Assembly (NCBI GenBank): GCA_002315595.1 | Contig: DCHG01000029.1 | Coordinates: 1 to 32,821, forward strand | DNA length: 32,821 nucleotides | Reading direction: 5' to 3' | DNA from: Clostridiales bacterium UBA1758 | GTDB lineage: Bacteria; Bacillota; Clostridia; Oscillospirales; UBA1758 | In this document: in pieces, positions 22,684 through 30,606 of the stretch | How positions within the stretch are numbered: the first letter of the stretch is position 1 | Layout of the letters: each line of letters starts with the position of its first letter | The notes under the pieces: generated by a model | What the model was told of the DNA's origin: nothing | The model's input: the letters and a program-made list of their open reading frames with translations, nothing else | Database searches by the model: none | Program-made: the position numbers and the translations under genes

Positions 22684-24042
22684 ATGTTAAATTCAGGAGA
22701 TATTCTCGAAACAATCAAAATGATCGACGAGGAAAACCTCGATATCCGCACTATCACCATGGGCATCAACCTGCTCGACTGTGCCGGGGAAGATATCGAC
22801 CGCGTTTGCCGAAAGATCTACGATAAAATCACGAAAACCGCCGAAAAACTCGTTTTGACAGGTCACGAACTTTCGCGTGAGTACGGTATTCCGATCATCA
22901 ATCAGCGAATTGCCGTCACACCGATCGCCGAAGTCGCCGCGGCGTGTGAATCCGCGGATTACGCCAAAATCGCACGCGCCCTCGACCGTGCGGCGGAAAG
23001 CATCGGTGTCAACTTCATCGGTGGCTACTCCGCACTTGTTCACAAGGGCGAAACGCGCTCCGACAAGCGTCTTCTCGACTCCATTCCCGAAGCACTTTCC
23101 ACCACAAGCCGCGTCTGTTCCTCGGTCAATGTCGCCACCACCCGTGCGGGCATCAATATGGATTCCATTGCGAAAATGGGGCAAATCATCAAGAATCTTT
23201 CCATCATCACAAAGGACAGGGACAGTTTCGGATGCGCCAAACTTGTAGTCTTTGCCAACGCACCCGAAGACAACCCGTTTATGGCAGGTGCCTTCCACGG
23301 CTCGGGTGAGCCGGAATCAGTCATCAATGTCGGCATTTCCGGTCCCGGCGTCGTCCGTGCCGCGCTTTCAAAGGCGGGCGATTGCGACCTGACCGCCGTG
23401 TCCGAAATCATTAAACGCACCGCGTTTAAGATCACCCGTATCGGTCAGTTGATCGCGGGCGAAGCATCCGACCGTCTCGGTGTGCCGTTCGGCATTGTCG
23501 ACCTTTCGCTTGCTCCGACGCCCGCCGTCGGCGACTCCGTCGCACATATTTTGGAAGAAATGGGGCTCGAAAGCGTGGGGGCCTATGGAACGACCGCCGC
23601 ACTTGCCCTGCTCAACGATGCCGTGAAGAAAGGCGGCGTAATGGCGTCCTCCCATGTCGGCGGACTTTCCGGCGCGTTCATCCCGGTTTCGGAAGATTCC
23701 GGCATGATCGACGCAGCGAGAACGGGTGTGCTGAAAATGGAAAAACTCGAAGCAATGACCGCCGTCTGCTCGGTTGGCCTTGATATGATTGCCATTCCGG
23801 GTGAAACCCCCGCTGATGTCATTTCCGCCATCATCGCCGACGAAATCGCGATCGGTGTCGTCAATAACAAAACCACCGCCGTTCGCGTCATCCCCGTTCA
23901 CGGCAAAACCGTCGGCGACGAAGTCAGTTACGGCGGACTTTGGGGCACCGCACCCGTCATGCCGATCAATATGAGTTCCCCCGCCCGCTTCATTTCCCGC
24001 GGCGGACGGATCCCCGCACCGATCCACAGTCAGAAAAACTGA
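22684..24042 (+). CDS. UPF0210 (DUF711/PFL family) protein
   Basis: Conserved 452-residue cytoplasmic protein of unknown function, related in fold to glycyl-radical (pyruvate formate-lyase-like) barrels but with no visible glycyl-radical motif. Recognisable family segments: ETIKMIDEENLDIRTITMGINL at the start, GGYSALVHKG, ASVNVATTRAGINMD-type residues around 150-160, and GGLSGAFIPVSEDSGMI. The start ATG at 22684-22686 follows GAAAGGAATCGTC; an in-frame TTG 15 bases earlier overlaps that site. It is tightly coupled to the ACT-domain gene. Family assignment is firm, biochemical role not known. Confidence 0.88.
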   Translation: MLNSGDILETIKMIDEENLDIRTITMGINLLDCAGEDIDRVCRKIYDKITKTAEKLVLTGHELSREYGIPIINQRIAVTPIAEVAAACESADYAKIARALDRAAESIGVNFIGGYSALVHKGETRSDKRLLDSIPEALSTTSRVCSSVNVATTRAGINMDSIAKMGQIIKNLSIITKDRDSFGCAKLVVFANAPEDNPFMAGAFHGSGEPESVINVGISGPGVVRAALSKAGDCDLTAVSEIIKRTAFKITRIGQLIAGEASDRLGVPFGIVDLSLAPTPAVGDSVAHILEEMGLESVGAYGTTAALALLNDAVKKGGVMASSHVGGLSGAFIPVSEDSGMIDAARTGVLKMEKLEAMTAVCSVGLDMIAIPGETPADVISAIIADEIAIGVVNNKTTAVRVIPVHGKTVGDEVSYGGLWGTAPVMPINMSSPARFISRGGRIPAPIHSQKN

Positions 24043-24051
24043 GGTCTTGTT

Positions 24052-24570
24052 ATGAATCTCAAATTAAGAATCGTCAGCGCCCTCGTCCGTCCCGGTGTTT
24101 CCGTCTTTTTCGATCATCGTGAAAAAATGCTGGCGTCCCGCGGATTTATCCGAAAATACCACTGGTTTCGTTGTGAGAGGATGCTTTCACGCGCAGGGGC
24201 GTACATTCCCGCAGAAGCGTATTTTGCGACAATTCCGACCTTTCCTCACGGTCTTGCGGGAGTCTTTATTTCACAAGGAGCGAAAATCGGAGCAAACTGC
24301 ACGATCTTTCATCAGGTGACGATCGGTTCCAACACCGCCGTAGGGACGAAAAAGCCCGGTTCGCCCACGATCGGCGACAATGTTTACATCGGCGCGGGCG
24401 CAAAAATCATCGGCGGCATCACCATCGGTGACAATGTGCGCGTCGGCGCAAACTGCGTCGTTACCTCCGATGTCCCCGCAAACGCCACCATCGTCGCCGG
24501 CACGCCGCGTGTGATCGAACACGATGTGCCTCAGGACAATCATTACACTCCGTTTTCCGATTTCAAATAA
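24052..24570 (+). CDS. Hexapeptide-repeat acyltransferase, serine O-acetyltransferase-like
   Basis: Left-handed beta-helix acetyltransferase of 172 residues. The C-terminal two thirds show hexapeptide turns typical of the serine acetyltransferase group: FPHGLAGVFISQGAKIGANCTIFHQVTIGSN, then TIGDNVYIGAGAKIIGGITIGDNVRVGANCVVTSDVP. The His of IFHQVTIG is the likely catalytic base. The N-terminal helical domain of CysE is reduced, as in acyltransferases of polysaccharide loci. No cysteine synthase gene is nearby and the next gene is a polysaccharide deacetylase, so an O-acetyl sugar or wall-polymer role is as likely as cysteine synthesis. Confidence 0.8.
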   Translation: MNLKLRIVSALVRPGVSVFFDHREKMLASRGFIRKYHWFRCERMLSRAGAYIPAEAYFATIPTFPHGLAGVFISQGAKIGANCTIFHQVTIGSNTAVGTKKPGSPTIGDNVYIGAGAKIIGGITIGDNVRVGANCVVTSDVPANATIVAGTPRVIEHDVPQDNHYTPFSDFK

Positions 24571-24582
24571 TTGAGGTGCGCT

Positions 24583-25932
24583 ATGAAACAGCCTACCGAT
24601 ATTTTATTCTTCTTTGATACAGAGGATTTCACCTCCGAAACCGCGCCCGACACGATCATTGCCCTGACCGATCTTTTGGAGGAAGAGGGCGTTACCGGGC
24701 ATTTTGCCGTGGTGGGGCTTCTTGCGCAACAGTTGACGAATTGGGGACGTGATGATGCAAAACAGGCACTTGCACGTCACATCGTCGGCACGCATACCTA
24801 CGGTCACTCTTTACATCCGAATATCGCCGAAATGAGCGACGGACATGATTTTGACGCCGCATATAACCGCGTCCGTTCCTCGGAAGACGAGGGCGTGCGC
24901 CTAATCCGCGACAATCTCGGCATTGACATGGTCGCCTTCGGTTGCCCTCCCGGCAACAGTAAATCCTATGTCGCCATGTATGCCTACCGCGATATGGGCA
25001 TCCCGTTCCTCTGTGATTCGGTCGTCTACGACAACGAAAACGCTCTTGTCGAATACTGCGGTTTGACGCAATTTCAGTATAATCTCGCCTTGGAAACGCT
25101 CTTTTTGGAAAAAGAGCGTCCCGACCTTGATGCGGTGCTTGACGAACTGTCAATCCATCGCCGTGTCATCATTTTTCTGCATCCGAATTCCATTCTCAAA
25201 ACACAGTTTTGGGACGGACTGAATTATATGGGTGGCAACCTGCGCCCCTTCGGCGATTGGATTGAAGCCCCGAGCCGTCCGCTGAAACAAACCCTGAATT
25301 TTCTACACGATATGCGGATGCTGATCCGCCGTTTGAAATCCGACGAACGGTTCCGCATTACAACACTTCCCGAAACCACACGCGGGATCATCACCGAACG
25401 AAAGCCGATCGACAGATCACTGTTCACAGAACTCGCAGGCGATCTTTCGGTCGATTTTGAGCCGACCGGTCTGCTTCGGAAGTATCAAGCCTCAATCGCG
25501 GACGTGTTTTTTGCTTCCGCAGTGTTGCTGTCGGGAAAGGACGAATACCGTCCCATCCCCGTCAAGGGATTTCTCGATATCCCCGCCGGTATCACCGCGC
25601 CCGTCACCGTTACGCGCGGATCCATGGCGTGCGCCGCATCCGCGATAATCCCCGGTGCATTTATCCCCGCCGAATTCCATGTGGAAAGCATCGACGGCAC
25701 ATCCGTCAAAATCGGTCCTGCCGATTTCCTTTTCGGTGCCGTCGACCTGATCGTCAAAGGCGGTGACAGCGTCGAATTGCGCCCACGCGAACAGATGCCG
25801 CGTTTGCCCGAATATCAGGCGCTGCACAACCTTCATATGCGCGGCACATGGGTGAACAGTCCCGATTTTCTCGACGAATACGTTTCCGACCGTCTTCGTT
25901 TGCAGGGTTGGACGCTCCGCTATCTCGAATAA
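24583..25932 (+). CDS. Polysaccharide deacetylase family protein with extra C-terminal domain
   Basis: NodB-homology (CE4-like) protein of 449 residues. The metal triad appears as FDTED (Asp12, Asp15) and GTHTYGHSLHP (His71, His75, His78), and a later IIFLHPNS block fits motif 5. The deacetylase fold covers about residues 1-270; a C-terminal part of 150 or more residues with beta-rich segments (ITAPVTVTRGSMACAASAII) is not recognised. There is no signal peptide, so action on an intracellular substrate is likely unless exported otherwise. The ATG at 24583-24585 follows TTGAGGTG, which begins 3 bases after the stop of the upstream acyltransferase gene. Substrate unknown. Confidence 0.78.
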   Translation: MKQPTDILFFFDTEDFTSETAPDTIIALTDLLEEEGVTGHFAVVGLLAQQLTNWGRDDAKQALARHIVGTHTYGHSLHPNIAEMSDGHDFDAAYNRVRSSEDEGVRLIRDNLGIDMVAFGCPPGNSKSYVAMYAYRDMGIPFLCDSVVYDNENALVEYCGLTQFQYNLALETLFLEKERPDLDAVLDELSIHRRVIIFLHPNSILKTQFWDGLNYMGGNLRPFGDWIEAPSRPLKQTLNFLHDMRMLIRRLKSDERFRITTLPETTRGIITERKPIDRSLFTELAGDLSVDFEPTGLLRKYQASIADVFFASAVLLSGKDEYRPIPVKGFLDIPAGITAPVTVTRGSMACAASAIIPGAFIPAEFHVESIDGTSVKIGPADFLFGAVDLIVKGGDSVELRPREQMPRLPEYQALHNLHMRGTWVNSPDFLDEYVSDRLRLQGWTLRYLE

Positions 25933-25967
25933 GTTTAAAAACAATCGCAAACTTCGACGCTAAACAA

Positions 25968-25996
25968 TTGACGCGACGCGGTTGTGGTGATAAAAT
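25968..25996 (+). promoter_or_regulatory. Sigma-A promoter of the mgtE transcript
   Basis: TTGACG (25968-25973), 17 bases, TAAAAT (25991-25996). The predicted start near 26003 leaves a leader of about 230 bases before mgtE, long enough for an RNA regulator. Confidence 0.6.
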
Positions 25997-26002
25997 AATG
26001 AA

Positions 26003-26233
26003 GTTCGGGCAAGAACCCCGAATTCAAATTTCGATTTTAATGTGAGGTGAAAAGCATGGATGCCGGAAGTAGTAAAGGCATGGACGCCGGAGGGCGAAGA
26101 AGTGAAAAGTCCGATGATTTCTTACATGCTTTTCACTCGATCGAGCAATAAAACTTGATACCGTCCTTTGATCGCTCATGTTTTACTTCTCCCCAGCAGG
26201 CGCAAGCCTGATTACTTCAAAGGAGGAATAAAC
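26003..26233 (+). promoter_or_regulatory. Structured leader RNA upstream of mgtE (candidate Mg2+-responsive regulator)
   Basis: Seen in the sequence: a 5' hairpin (26004-26009 with 26017-26022), then a perfect 12-bp stem GTGAAAAGCATG (26047-26058) with CATGCTTTTCAC (26125-26136) closing three small hairpins (26060-26081, 26085-26096, 26097-26123). Further on are CAGGC-GCAA-GCCTG (26197-26210) and two alternative partners for the mgtE Shine-Dalgarno region: TCCTTTG (26164-26170) with CAAAGGA (26218-26224), and TTCTCC (26187-26192) with GGAGGA (26222-26227, one G-U). mgtE leaders in Firmicutes often hold the M-box riboswitch, but I cannot align its conserved blocks here. Regulation by Mg2+ is inferred from the downstream gene. 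Confidence 0.6.
26056..26151 (+). CDS. Upstream ORF of 31 codons in the mgtE leader
   Basis: An ATG (26056-26058) sits seven bases after AGGTG (26045-26049 region) and opens 31 codons to TAA (26149-26151). The peptide has a repeated MDAG at residues 1-4 and 9-12 and a Glu-Lys-Ser-Asp-Asp stretch; the DNA of the repeat differs by a synonymous GAT/GAC change. Its ribosome binding site and start codon form the 5' arm of the 12-bp leader stem and its codons 24-27 form the 3' arm, so translation and folding would exclude each other. Leader peptides control Mg2+ transporter genes in enteric bacteria (mgtL, mgtP), but no similarity to those is seen. It could be fortuitous. Confidence 0.4.
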   Translation: MDAGSSKGMDAGGRRSEKSDDFLHAFHSIEQ

Positions 26234-27586
26234 ATGGAAAAACTCAAAGAAGATGTCACCGACATCGTTGCGTTGCTTCTTGACGAGAAGAAGTACGCGG
26301 ATCTGAAAGCCATTCTCATCACGATGAATGCGCCGGATATCGCAATTTTGATGGAAGAATTGCCGGAACCCCGTGTTCCCGCCGCCTTCCGTCTGCTCCC
26401 GAAGGAACTCGCCGCCGAAACCTTCGTTGAAATGAGTCCCGACTCGCAGGAACTTCTCGTTCGTGCATTCACGGACGTCGAACTTCATGCCATTCTTGAT
26501 GAAATGTACCTCGACGACGCCGTCGATATGATCGAAGAATTGCCTGCCAATCTCGTCACGCGTATTTTGCGCAATGCCGATCCGAAAGTCCGCGTTGCCA
26601 TCAACGAATTGCTGAAATATCCTGCCGACAGTGCGGGCAGTATCATGACCATCGAATATGTCGACCTGAAACGCGATATGACCGTCGAGCAAGCCTTTGC
26701 CCGCATTCGCAAAACAGGCGTTGACAAAGAAACCATTTACACCTGCTATGTCACTGACCGTAACCGTGTGCTTCTCGGCATTGTTACGGGCAAAACCCTG
26801 CTTCTTTCCGAGCCCAACACAATTGTCGGCGACATCATGGAAACGAACATCATCAGTGTCGACACCTCCGAAGATAAAGAGGTTGTTGCGCATCAGTTTG
26901 ACAAATATAACTTTCTTGCGCTACCCGTCGTAGACGGCGAAAACCGTCTTGTCGGCATCATCACCGTCGATGACGCCATGGACGTCTTGCAGGACGAAAA
27001 CACCGAAGACTTCTCGAAAATGGCGGCGATCACGCCGAGTGAAGACTCGTACTTCCACACTTCGGTCTTTACCCACGCGAAAAACCGTATTCTGTGGCTT
27101 CTCATCCTTATGCTTTCAAGCACTGTCAGTGGCATGATCATTTCCAAATACGAGAAAGCGTTCTCCGCACTTCCGTTGCTTGTTTCCTTCCTGCCGATGC
27201 TGATGGATACCGGCGGAAACTGCGGCGCACAGTCCTCAACGATGATCATCCGCGGTCTTGCATTGGATGAAATCCGTCCGCGTGACTTCTTTAAGGCGGT
27301 CTTCAAAGAAATCCGTATCGCACTTCTTTGTGCCGCGGTGCTTTGTATCGTCAATGCCGCGAGAATCATGGTATTTTATCACGATTTCCGTATGGTCATC
27401 ATCACCTGTTCCACGTTGATGTGTACGGTTACGCTTGCAAAATCCCTCGGTTGTTGCCTGCCGATGTTGGCAAAACTTTTGAAACTCGACCCGGCGATCA
27501 TGGCTTCTCCTTTGATCACCACCATTGTTGACGCCTGCTCGGTGCTTCTGTATTTCAACATTGCGACACGCGTTTTGTCTCTTTGA
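26234..27586 (+). CDS. mgtE: Magnesium transporter MgtE
   Basis: Dimeric Mg2+ channel gated by its own cytosolic domains. The 450-residue protein has the N-terminal MgtE superhelical domain (about 1-130, with ELPEPRVPAAFRLLPKELAAETFVEM), two CBS domains (about 130-255, DRNRVLLGIVTGK and GENRLVGIITVDDAMDVL), the connecting helix and a five-span membrane domain with the pore signature PMLMDTGGNCGAQSS. The start at 26234-26236 follows AAAGGAGGAATAAAC; the in-frame extension into the leader is rejected. Closed state is held by Mg2+ bound to N and CBS domains in characterised members. Expression is probably further controlled by the upstream leader. Confidence 0.95.
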   Translation: MEKLKEDVTDIVALLLDEKKYADLKAILITMNAPDIAILMEELPEPRVPAAFRLLPKELAAETFVEMSPDSQELLVRAFTDVELHAILDEMYLDDAVDMIEELPANLVTRILRNADPKVRVAINELLKYPADSAGSIMTIEYVDLKRDMTVEQAFARIRKTGVDKETIYTCYVTDRNRVLLGIVTGKTLLLSEPNTIVGDIMETNIISVDTSEDKEVVAHQFDKYNFLALPVVDGENRLVGIITVDDAMDVLQDENTEDFSKMAAITPSEDSYFHTSVFTHAKNRILWLLILMLSSTVSGMIISKYEKAFSALPLLVSFLPMLMDTGGNCGAQSSTMIIRGLALDEIRPRDFFKAVFKEIRIALLCAAVLCIVNAARIMVFYHDFRMVIITCSTLMCTVTLAKSLGCCLPMLAKLLKLDPAIMASPLITTIVDACSVLLYFNIATRVLSL

Positions 27587-27597
27587 ATTCACAAAAT

Positions 27598-27633
27598 ATC
27601 ACCCCTGCTTTTGATCCCAAAGGCAGGGGTGAT
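27598..27633. terminator. Hairpin between mgtE and the EamA gene
   Basis: An 11-bp perfect stem ATCACCCCTGC (27598-27608) with GCAGGGGTGAT (27623-27633), 14-base loop. No U tract follows on the plus strand (TCGGTCATTG), so it may be a weak terminator or processing site with read-through to the permease gene. Confidence 0.5.
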
Positions 27634-27661
27634 TCGGTCATTGATAAAGGAAAGTGGTATT

Positions 27662-28561
27662 TTGAAAGAGAAAACGGCGACCTCTTATCTCATGCTCATC
27701 AGTTCCATGCTGATTTTCGGAACGATCGGCATTTTCCGTCGGTTTATTCCACTCTCATCGGGACTTCTTGCCTTTGCGCGCGGACTGCTCGGCACGGGAT
27801 TTATCTGTTTGTTCGTAAAAATCAAAAGGCGCAGGATCTTCCTCGGAATCGGCAAAAAAACTGCCGTCCTTCTTGCGTGCTCCGGCGCTGTCATCGGTGC
27901 AAACTGGATTTGCCTGTTTGAAGCGTTTAATCACACCACCGTACCGATCGCAACCCTATGCAATTATATGCAACCGACCATTGTGATCCTGCTTTCACCA
28001 CTCGTCGTCAAGGAAAGGCTCACGGGCAAAAAACTTCTTTGCGCTCTTGTCTCCATTGTCGGAATGGTCTTCGTGTCGGGGATTTTATCGGGAACGGACG
28101 AACAAAATTCCGATGCAATCGGGATCGTCCTCGGTCTTGCATCCGCCGTGCTCTACGCTTGCGCGGTGCTTTTGAACAAAAGAGTGGTCGTCAAAGACGC
28201 GTATGAAAAGACAGTGATCCAACTCGGATCGACGCTGATTTTGCTTCTGCCGTATCTCATTTTGACCGAGGATTTTTCGGCAATCCGTTTTGAACCTTTT
28301 GCGCTGATTATGCTCGTCGTGGTCGGATTGATCCACACGGGCGTGGCGTATGTGCTTTACTTCGGTGGAATGGGCGCATTGAAGGCACAATCCATCGCTG
28401 TCCTCAGTTACATCGATCCCGTTTCGGCGCTCATCCTTTCCGCAATCTTTTTGAATGAACGCCTGACGATCTGCGGACTGATCGGTGCCGTGTTGATCAT
28501 CGGGGCGACTCTCGTCAGCGAGGTCGACTTTTCCGCAAAACGCGAAAAGATTGCCGACTAA
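27662..28561 (+). CDS. EamA/DMT superfamily permease
   Basis: Ten-helix metabolite exporter or importer of the drug/metabolite transporter superfamily, 299 residues with two EamA repeats; the second contains GLIHTGVAYVLYFGGMGALKAQSIAVLSYIDPVSALILSAIFLNERLT, which is typical of the family. The start is taken as TTG (27662-27664), giving LKEKTATSYLML, because AAAGGAAAG lies upstream and the longer frame runs through the hairpin. The first ATG inside would remove part of helix 1. Substrate cannot be told from sequence. Confidence 0.88.
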   Translation: MKEKTATSYLMLISSMLIFGTIGIFRRFIPLSSGLLAFARGLLGTGFICLFVKIKRRRIFLGIGKKTAVLLACSGAVIGANWICLFEAFNHTTVPIATLCNYMQPTIVILLSPLVVKERLTGKKLLCALVSIVGMVFVSGILSGTDEQNSDAIGIVLGLASAVLYACAVLLNKRVVVKDAYEKTVIQLGSTLILLLPYLILTEDFSAIRFEPFALIMLVVVGLIHTGVAYVLYFGGMGALKAQSIAVLSYIDPVSALILSAIFLNERLTICGLIGAVLIIGATLVSEVDFSAKREKIAD

Positions 28562-28571
28562 TTAAAAACAT

Positions 28572-28607
28572 CGCCACCGAAGTCCGTCCGGACTTCGGTG
28601 GCGTTTT
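28572..28607. terminator. Bidirectional terminator between convergent genes
   Basis: A 15-bp near-perfect stem (28572-28586 with 28589-28603) is followed by TTTT on the plus strand and by GTTTTTAATT on the minus strand. It serves both the EamA gene and the amidotransferase-like gene. Confidence 0.88.
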
Positions 28608-28609
28608 GA

Positions 28610-29338
28610 TTATTTGTTTTGATTGATCACATCGACAAACATTTGAAACATCGGACGCATATCGGAAAATTCCTCATCGCCGTCACAGATCAAGCGTTCA
28701 GGATGCCACTGGATGCCGAAAATTTTGCCGTTTTTGTGGGTGATTGCTTCGATCACACCGTCTTCCGTTCTTGCGATCGGATAAAGACCTTCGCCGCAAT
28801 CTCTCACCGCCTGATGATGGTAGGAGTTTGTCATAACGCGATCGCCGAAGATCGGGTAGAGTGCGCTGTCTTTTTCGATCAGCACCTCGTGCCACGGAAT
28901 CTGCGTTTCAGGCGGCTGATCCATTTGACCGTGCGCACGCCATTCCGGCTTTGTCGACGGAATATCCTGCCAAAGCGTTCCGCCGAGAGCGACATTCAGC
29001 GTCTGAATTCCGCGGCAAATGCCGAAAATCGGCTTGCCGGCACGGTAGAATGCCTGCGCCAGCGGAATTTCCAACTCATCGCGGGCATCGTTCCATTTCA
29101 TACTCGGGCTCCACGGTGTTTGTCCGTAACGGGCGGGGTTAATATCCTCGCCACCCGTCAAAAGGAGTGCGTCGGCGCGTTCAACATATGCTTCCGGGGC
29201 GGCGTGAAGTGCAAGCATCGTGTCTGCGCCCGCACGCTCAAAGGCATTCACATAATTGCCGAGCGTGAAAAACTGCACGCCGGTCGCCCACGAAGATGGT
29301 CCGATCCCACCCGTAAAAAGAATCATCGGTCGTTTCAT
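28610..29338 (-). CDS. Gamma-glutamyl-gamma-aminobutyrate hydrolase family protein (peptidase C26)
   Basis: Class I glutamine-amidotransferase-fold hydrolase of 242 residues, related to PuuD, which frees GABA or similar amines from gamma-glutamyl conjugates. The triad is visible: nucleophile Cys108 in FGICRGIQ, then His212 and Glu214 in IQWHPE. LLLTGGEDINPARYG (58-72) and NSYHHQAV are characteristic of the C26 family. No polyamine or puu genes are nearby, so the natural substrate is uncertain. ATG with GGAGAG upstream. It is about 20 bases after the lipoprotein gene stop and may share its transcript. Confidence 0.88.
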   Translation of the reverse strand: MKRPMILFTGGIGPSSWATGVQFFTLGNYVNAFERAGADTMLALHAAPEAYVERADALLLTGGEDINPARYGQTPWSPSMKWNDARDELEIPLAQAFYRAGKPIFGICRGIQTLNVALGGTLWQDIPSTKPEWRAHGQMDQPPETQIPWHEVLIEKDSALYPIFGDRVMTNSYHHQAVRDCGEGLYPIARTEDGVIEAITHKNGKIFGIQWHPERLICDGDEEFSDMRPMFQMFVDVINQNK

Positions 29339-29356
29339 TTCATTCTCTCCTTCAAC

Positions 29357-30223
29357 TTACGACGCAAAATAGGTAACATATTCGCCACCCTGCACTTTGA
29401 CGGATATGCTCCCATCGGAATTTTCCTTGAAATAAAGTGTCTTCACCGAGGAATCGCAGAAAACGCTCAAAATCAGTTCATCGTTTTCGGTGTCGACGGC
29501 GCTGATACTACCCTCTGTGCGCTCCGTTCCTTCAACATCCGAACCAAGCGTGATCTTCGGCAAATTGAATTCATCCACCCCGATTGTAACAAAGCCCGTC
29601 TTCGACGAATCCTTCCATGTGCCGCGGAATTTCGTGCTGAAATCCGCCGCCGTCATCGCCTCCGGAGGCTCGTTGCTACCCTCATTCCCGGTTTCGGTCG
29701 AGGTCTCCGTGTTCGTTTCGGCGGTCTTTTCGACCTTTCCGCGATAATGGAATTCACGGTAGTCACCCCCGGGGAATTTGACAGTGATCAGGTCATCCGC
29801 GGGTTTTCCCGTATCGGCGTAAATATCCAACGGCTCCGATTCCCCCGAAAAGATCACCGTAAAATAATAGCCCGTTTCGCCGTCATGTTCCGCATGATTG
29901 ATGATCGCGTCACGGTCAGAATGGGATTCGCCCGATTCGCCGTAATTGAAACGCGGCGCACCCTTTTCGTCGACATAGCAGATTAGGAAAGTGCCGTAAT
30001 CATCCGACCACTTTCCGCCGATTTTTTGGGCAAGTGCAGACGCTTCCATTTCCTCGCCGAACGCAGGTTCCGGATCCGGTTCGGGATTGATGATCTCATC
30101 AGTGAGGACAGGTTCATCGTCTTTTTCCTGCTCGGAGTCATTGTTTTTCTTTTTGCATCCCGTCAGTACCGCCGTCATGCAAAGGACGGCGAGCAGGATT
30201 GCGATCATTTTGTTTCGTTTCAT
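29357..30223 (-). CDS. Lipoprotein with two repeated domains
   Basis: Predicted membrane-anchored lipoprotein of 288 residues: signal peptide with lipobox LTGC (Cys23), then an acidic low-complexity linker (NDSEQEKDDEPVL, PEPDPEP). The mature part contains two copies of a module of about 95 residues (roughly 62-160 and 195-288), each with a G-x-W start (GGKWSDDYGTFL, RGTWKDSSKTGFV), a VDE..P segment, a DR/ERTEG stretch and a VK..GG.Y end, joined by a Thr/Glu-rich linker. I do not recognise the domain. The ATG overlaps the stop of the DtxR-type regulator gene as ATGA, so the two are translationally coupled. Confidence 0.8.
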   Translation of the reverse strand: MKRNKMIAILLAVLCMTAVLTGCKKKNNDSEQEKDDEPVLTDEIINPEPDPEPAFGEEMEASALAQKIGGKWSDDYGTFLICYVDEKGAPRFNYGESGESHSDRDAIINHAEHDGETGYYFTVIFSGESEPLDIYADTGKPADDLITVKFPGGDYREFHYRGKVEKTAETNTETSTETGNEGSNEPPEAMTAADFSTKFRGTWKDSSKTGFVTIGVDEFNLPKITLGSDVEGTERTEGSISAVDTENDELILSVFCDSSVKTLYFKENSDGSISVKVQGGEYVTYFAS

Positions 30224-30591
30224 TTCTCGATCCTTTTCATATGCTCTTGAATTGCCGCAAAGGTTTCATTGCTGATGTCGTGTTCAATACGGCAGGCGTC
30301 CTCGCGTGCAATCTGTTCGTCGACGCCGATACCGATCAGCAGTTCCGTGATCATTTTATGACGCGTAAACATCCGATGTGCGATCTCAAGCCCTTTTTCG
30401 GTCAATTCGATACGCCCGTCATTGTCCATTGTCATATATCCGTTTTCACGGAGCCGTTTGGTGGCGTAACTCACGGAAGGCTTGGTCACACCGAGTCGTT
30501 CGGCAACATCAATGGAACGCACACTCCCGCGTTCCTCGATCAGCATGAGCATTGCTTCAAGGTAATCCTCCGCCGATTTGCGAATTTTCAT
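30220..30591 (-). CDS. DtxR/MntR-family metal-dependent transcriptional regulator
   Basis: Metal-sensing repressor of 123 residues: winged helix-turn-helix (about 5-65; VRSIDVAERLGVTKPSVSYATKRL is the recognition region) and dimerisation/metal-binding domain (66-123) without the SH3-like third domain, as in MntR. Metal ligands by position: Asp9 and Glu12 in AEDYLEAM (as in MntR), His78 in RHKM, and Cys100, Glu103, His104 in CRIEH (as in DtxR/IdeR, where MntR has Glu at the first position). It overlaps the lipoprotein gene by four bases and has a 14-base palindrome at its own promoter, consistent with autoregulation by Mn2+ or Fe2+. Confidence 0.9.
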   Translation of the reverse strand: MKIRKSAEDYLEAMLMLIEERGSVRSIDVAERLGVTKPSVSYATKRLRENGYMTMDNDGRIELTEKGLEIAHRMFTRHKMITELLIGIGVDEQIAREDACRIEHDISNETFAAIQEHMKRIEK

Positions 30592-30606
30592 AACATCCCT
30601 CCGTTC

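Noticed and set aside
26003..26233. A standard M-box (ykoK) Mg2+ riboswitch
   Set aside because: Expected because of mgtE, but the conserved M-box blocks could not be aligned by eye; kept as an unclassified structured leader until a covariance search is done.
28619..29986. Plus-strand ORF of 455 codons opposite the C26 hydrolase and lipoprotein genes
   Set aside because: Crosses two recognised minus-strand genes, rich in Arg, His and Phe, no motif and no ribosome binding site.
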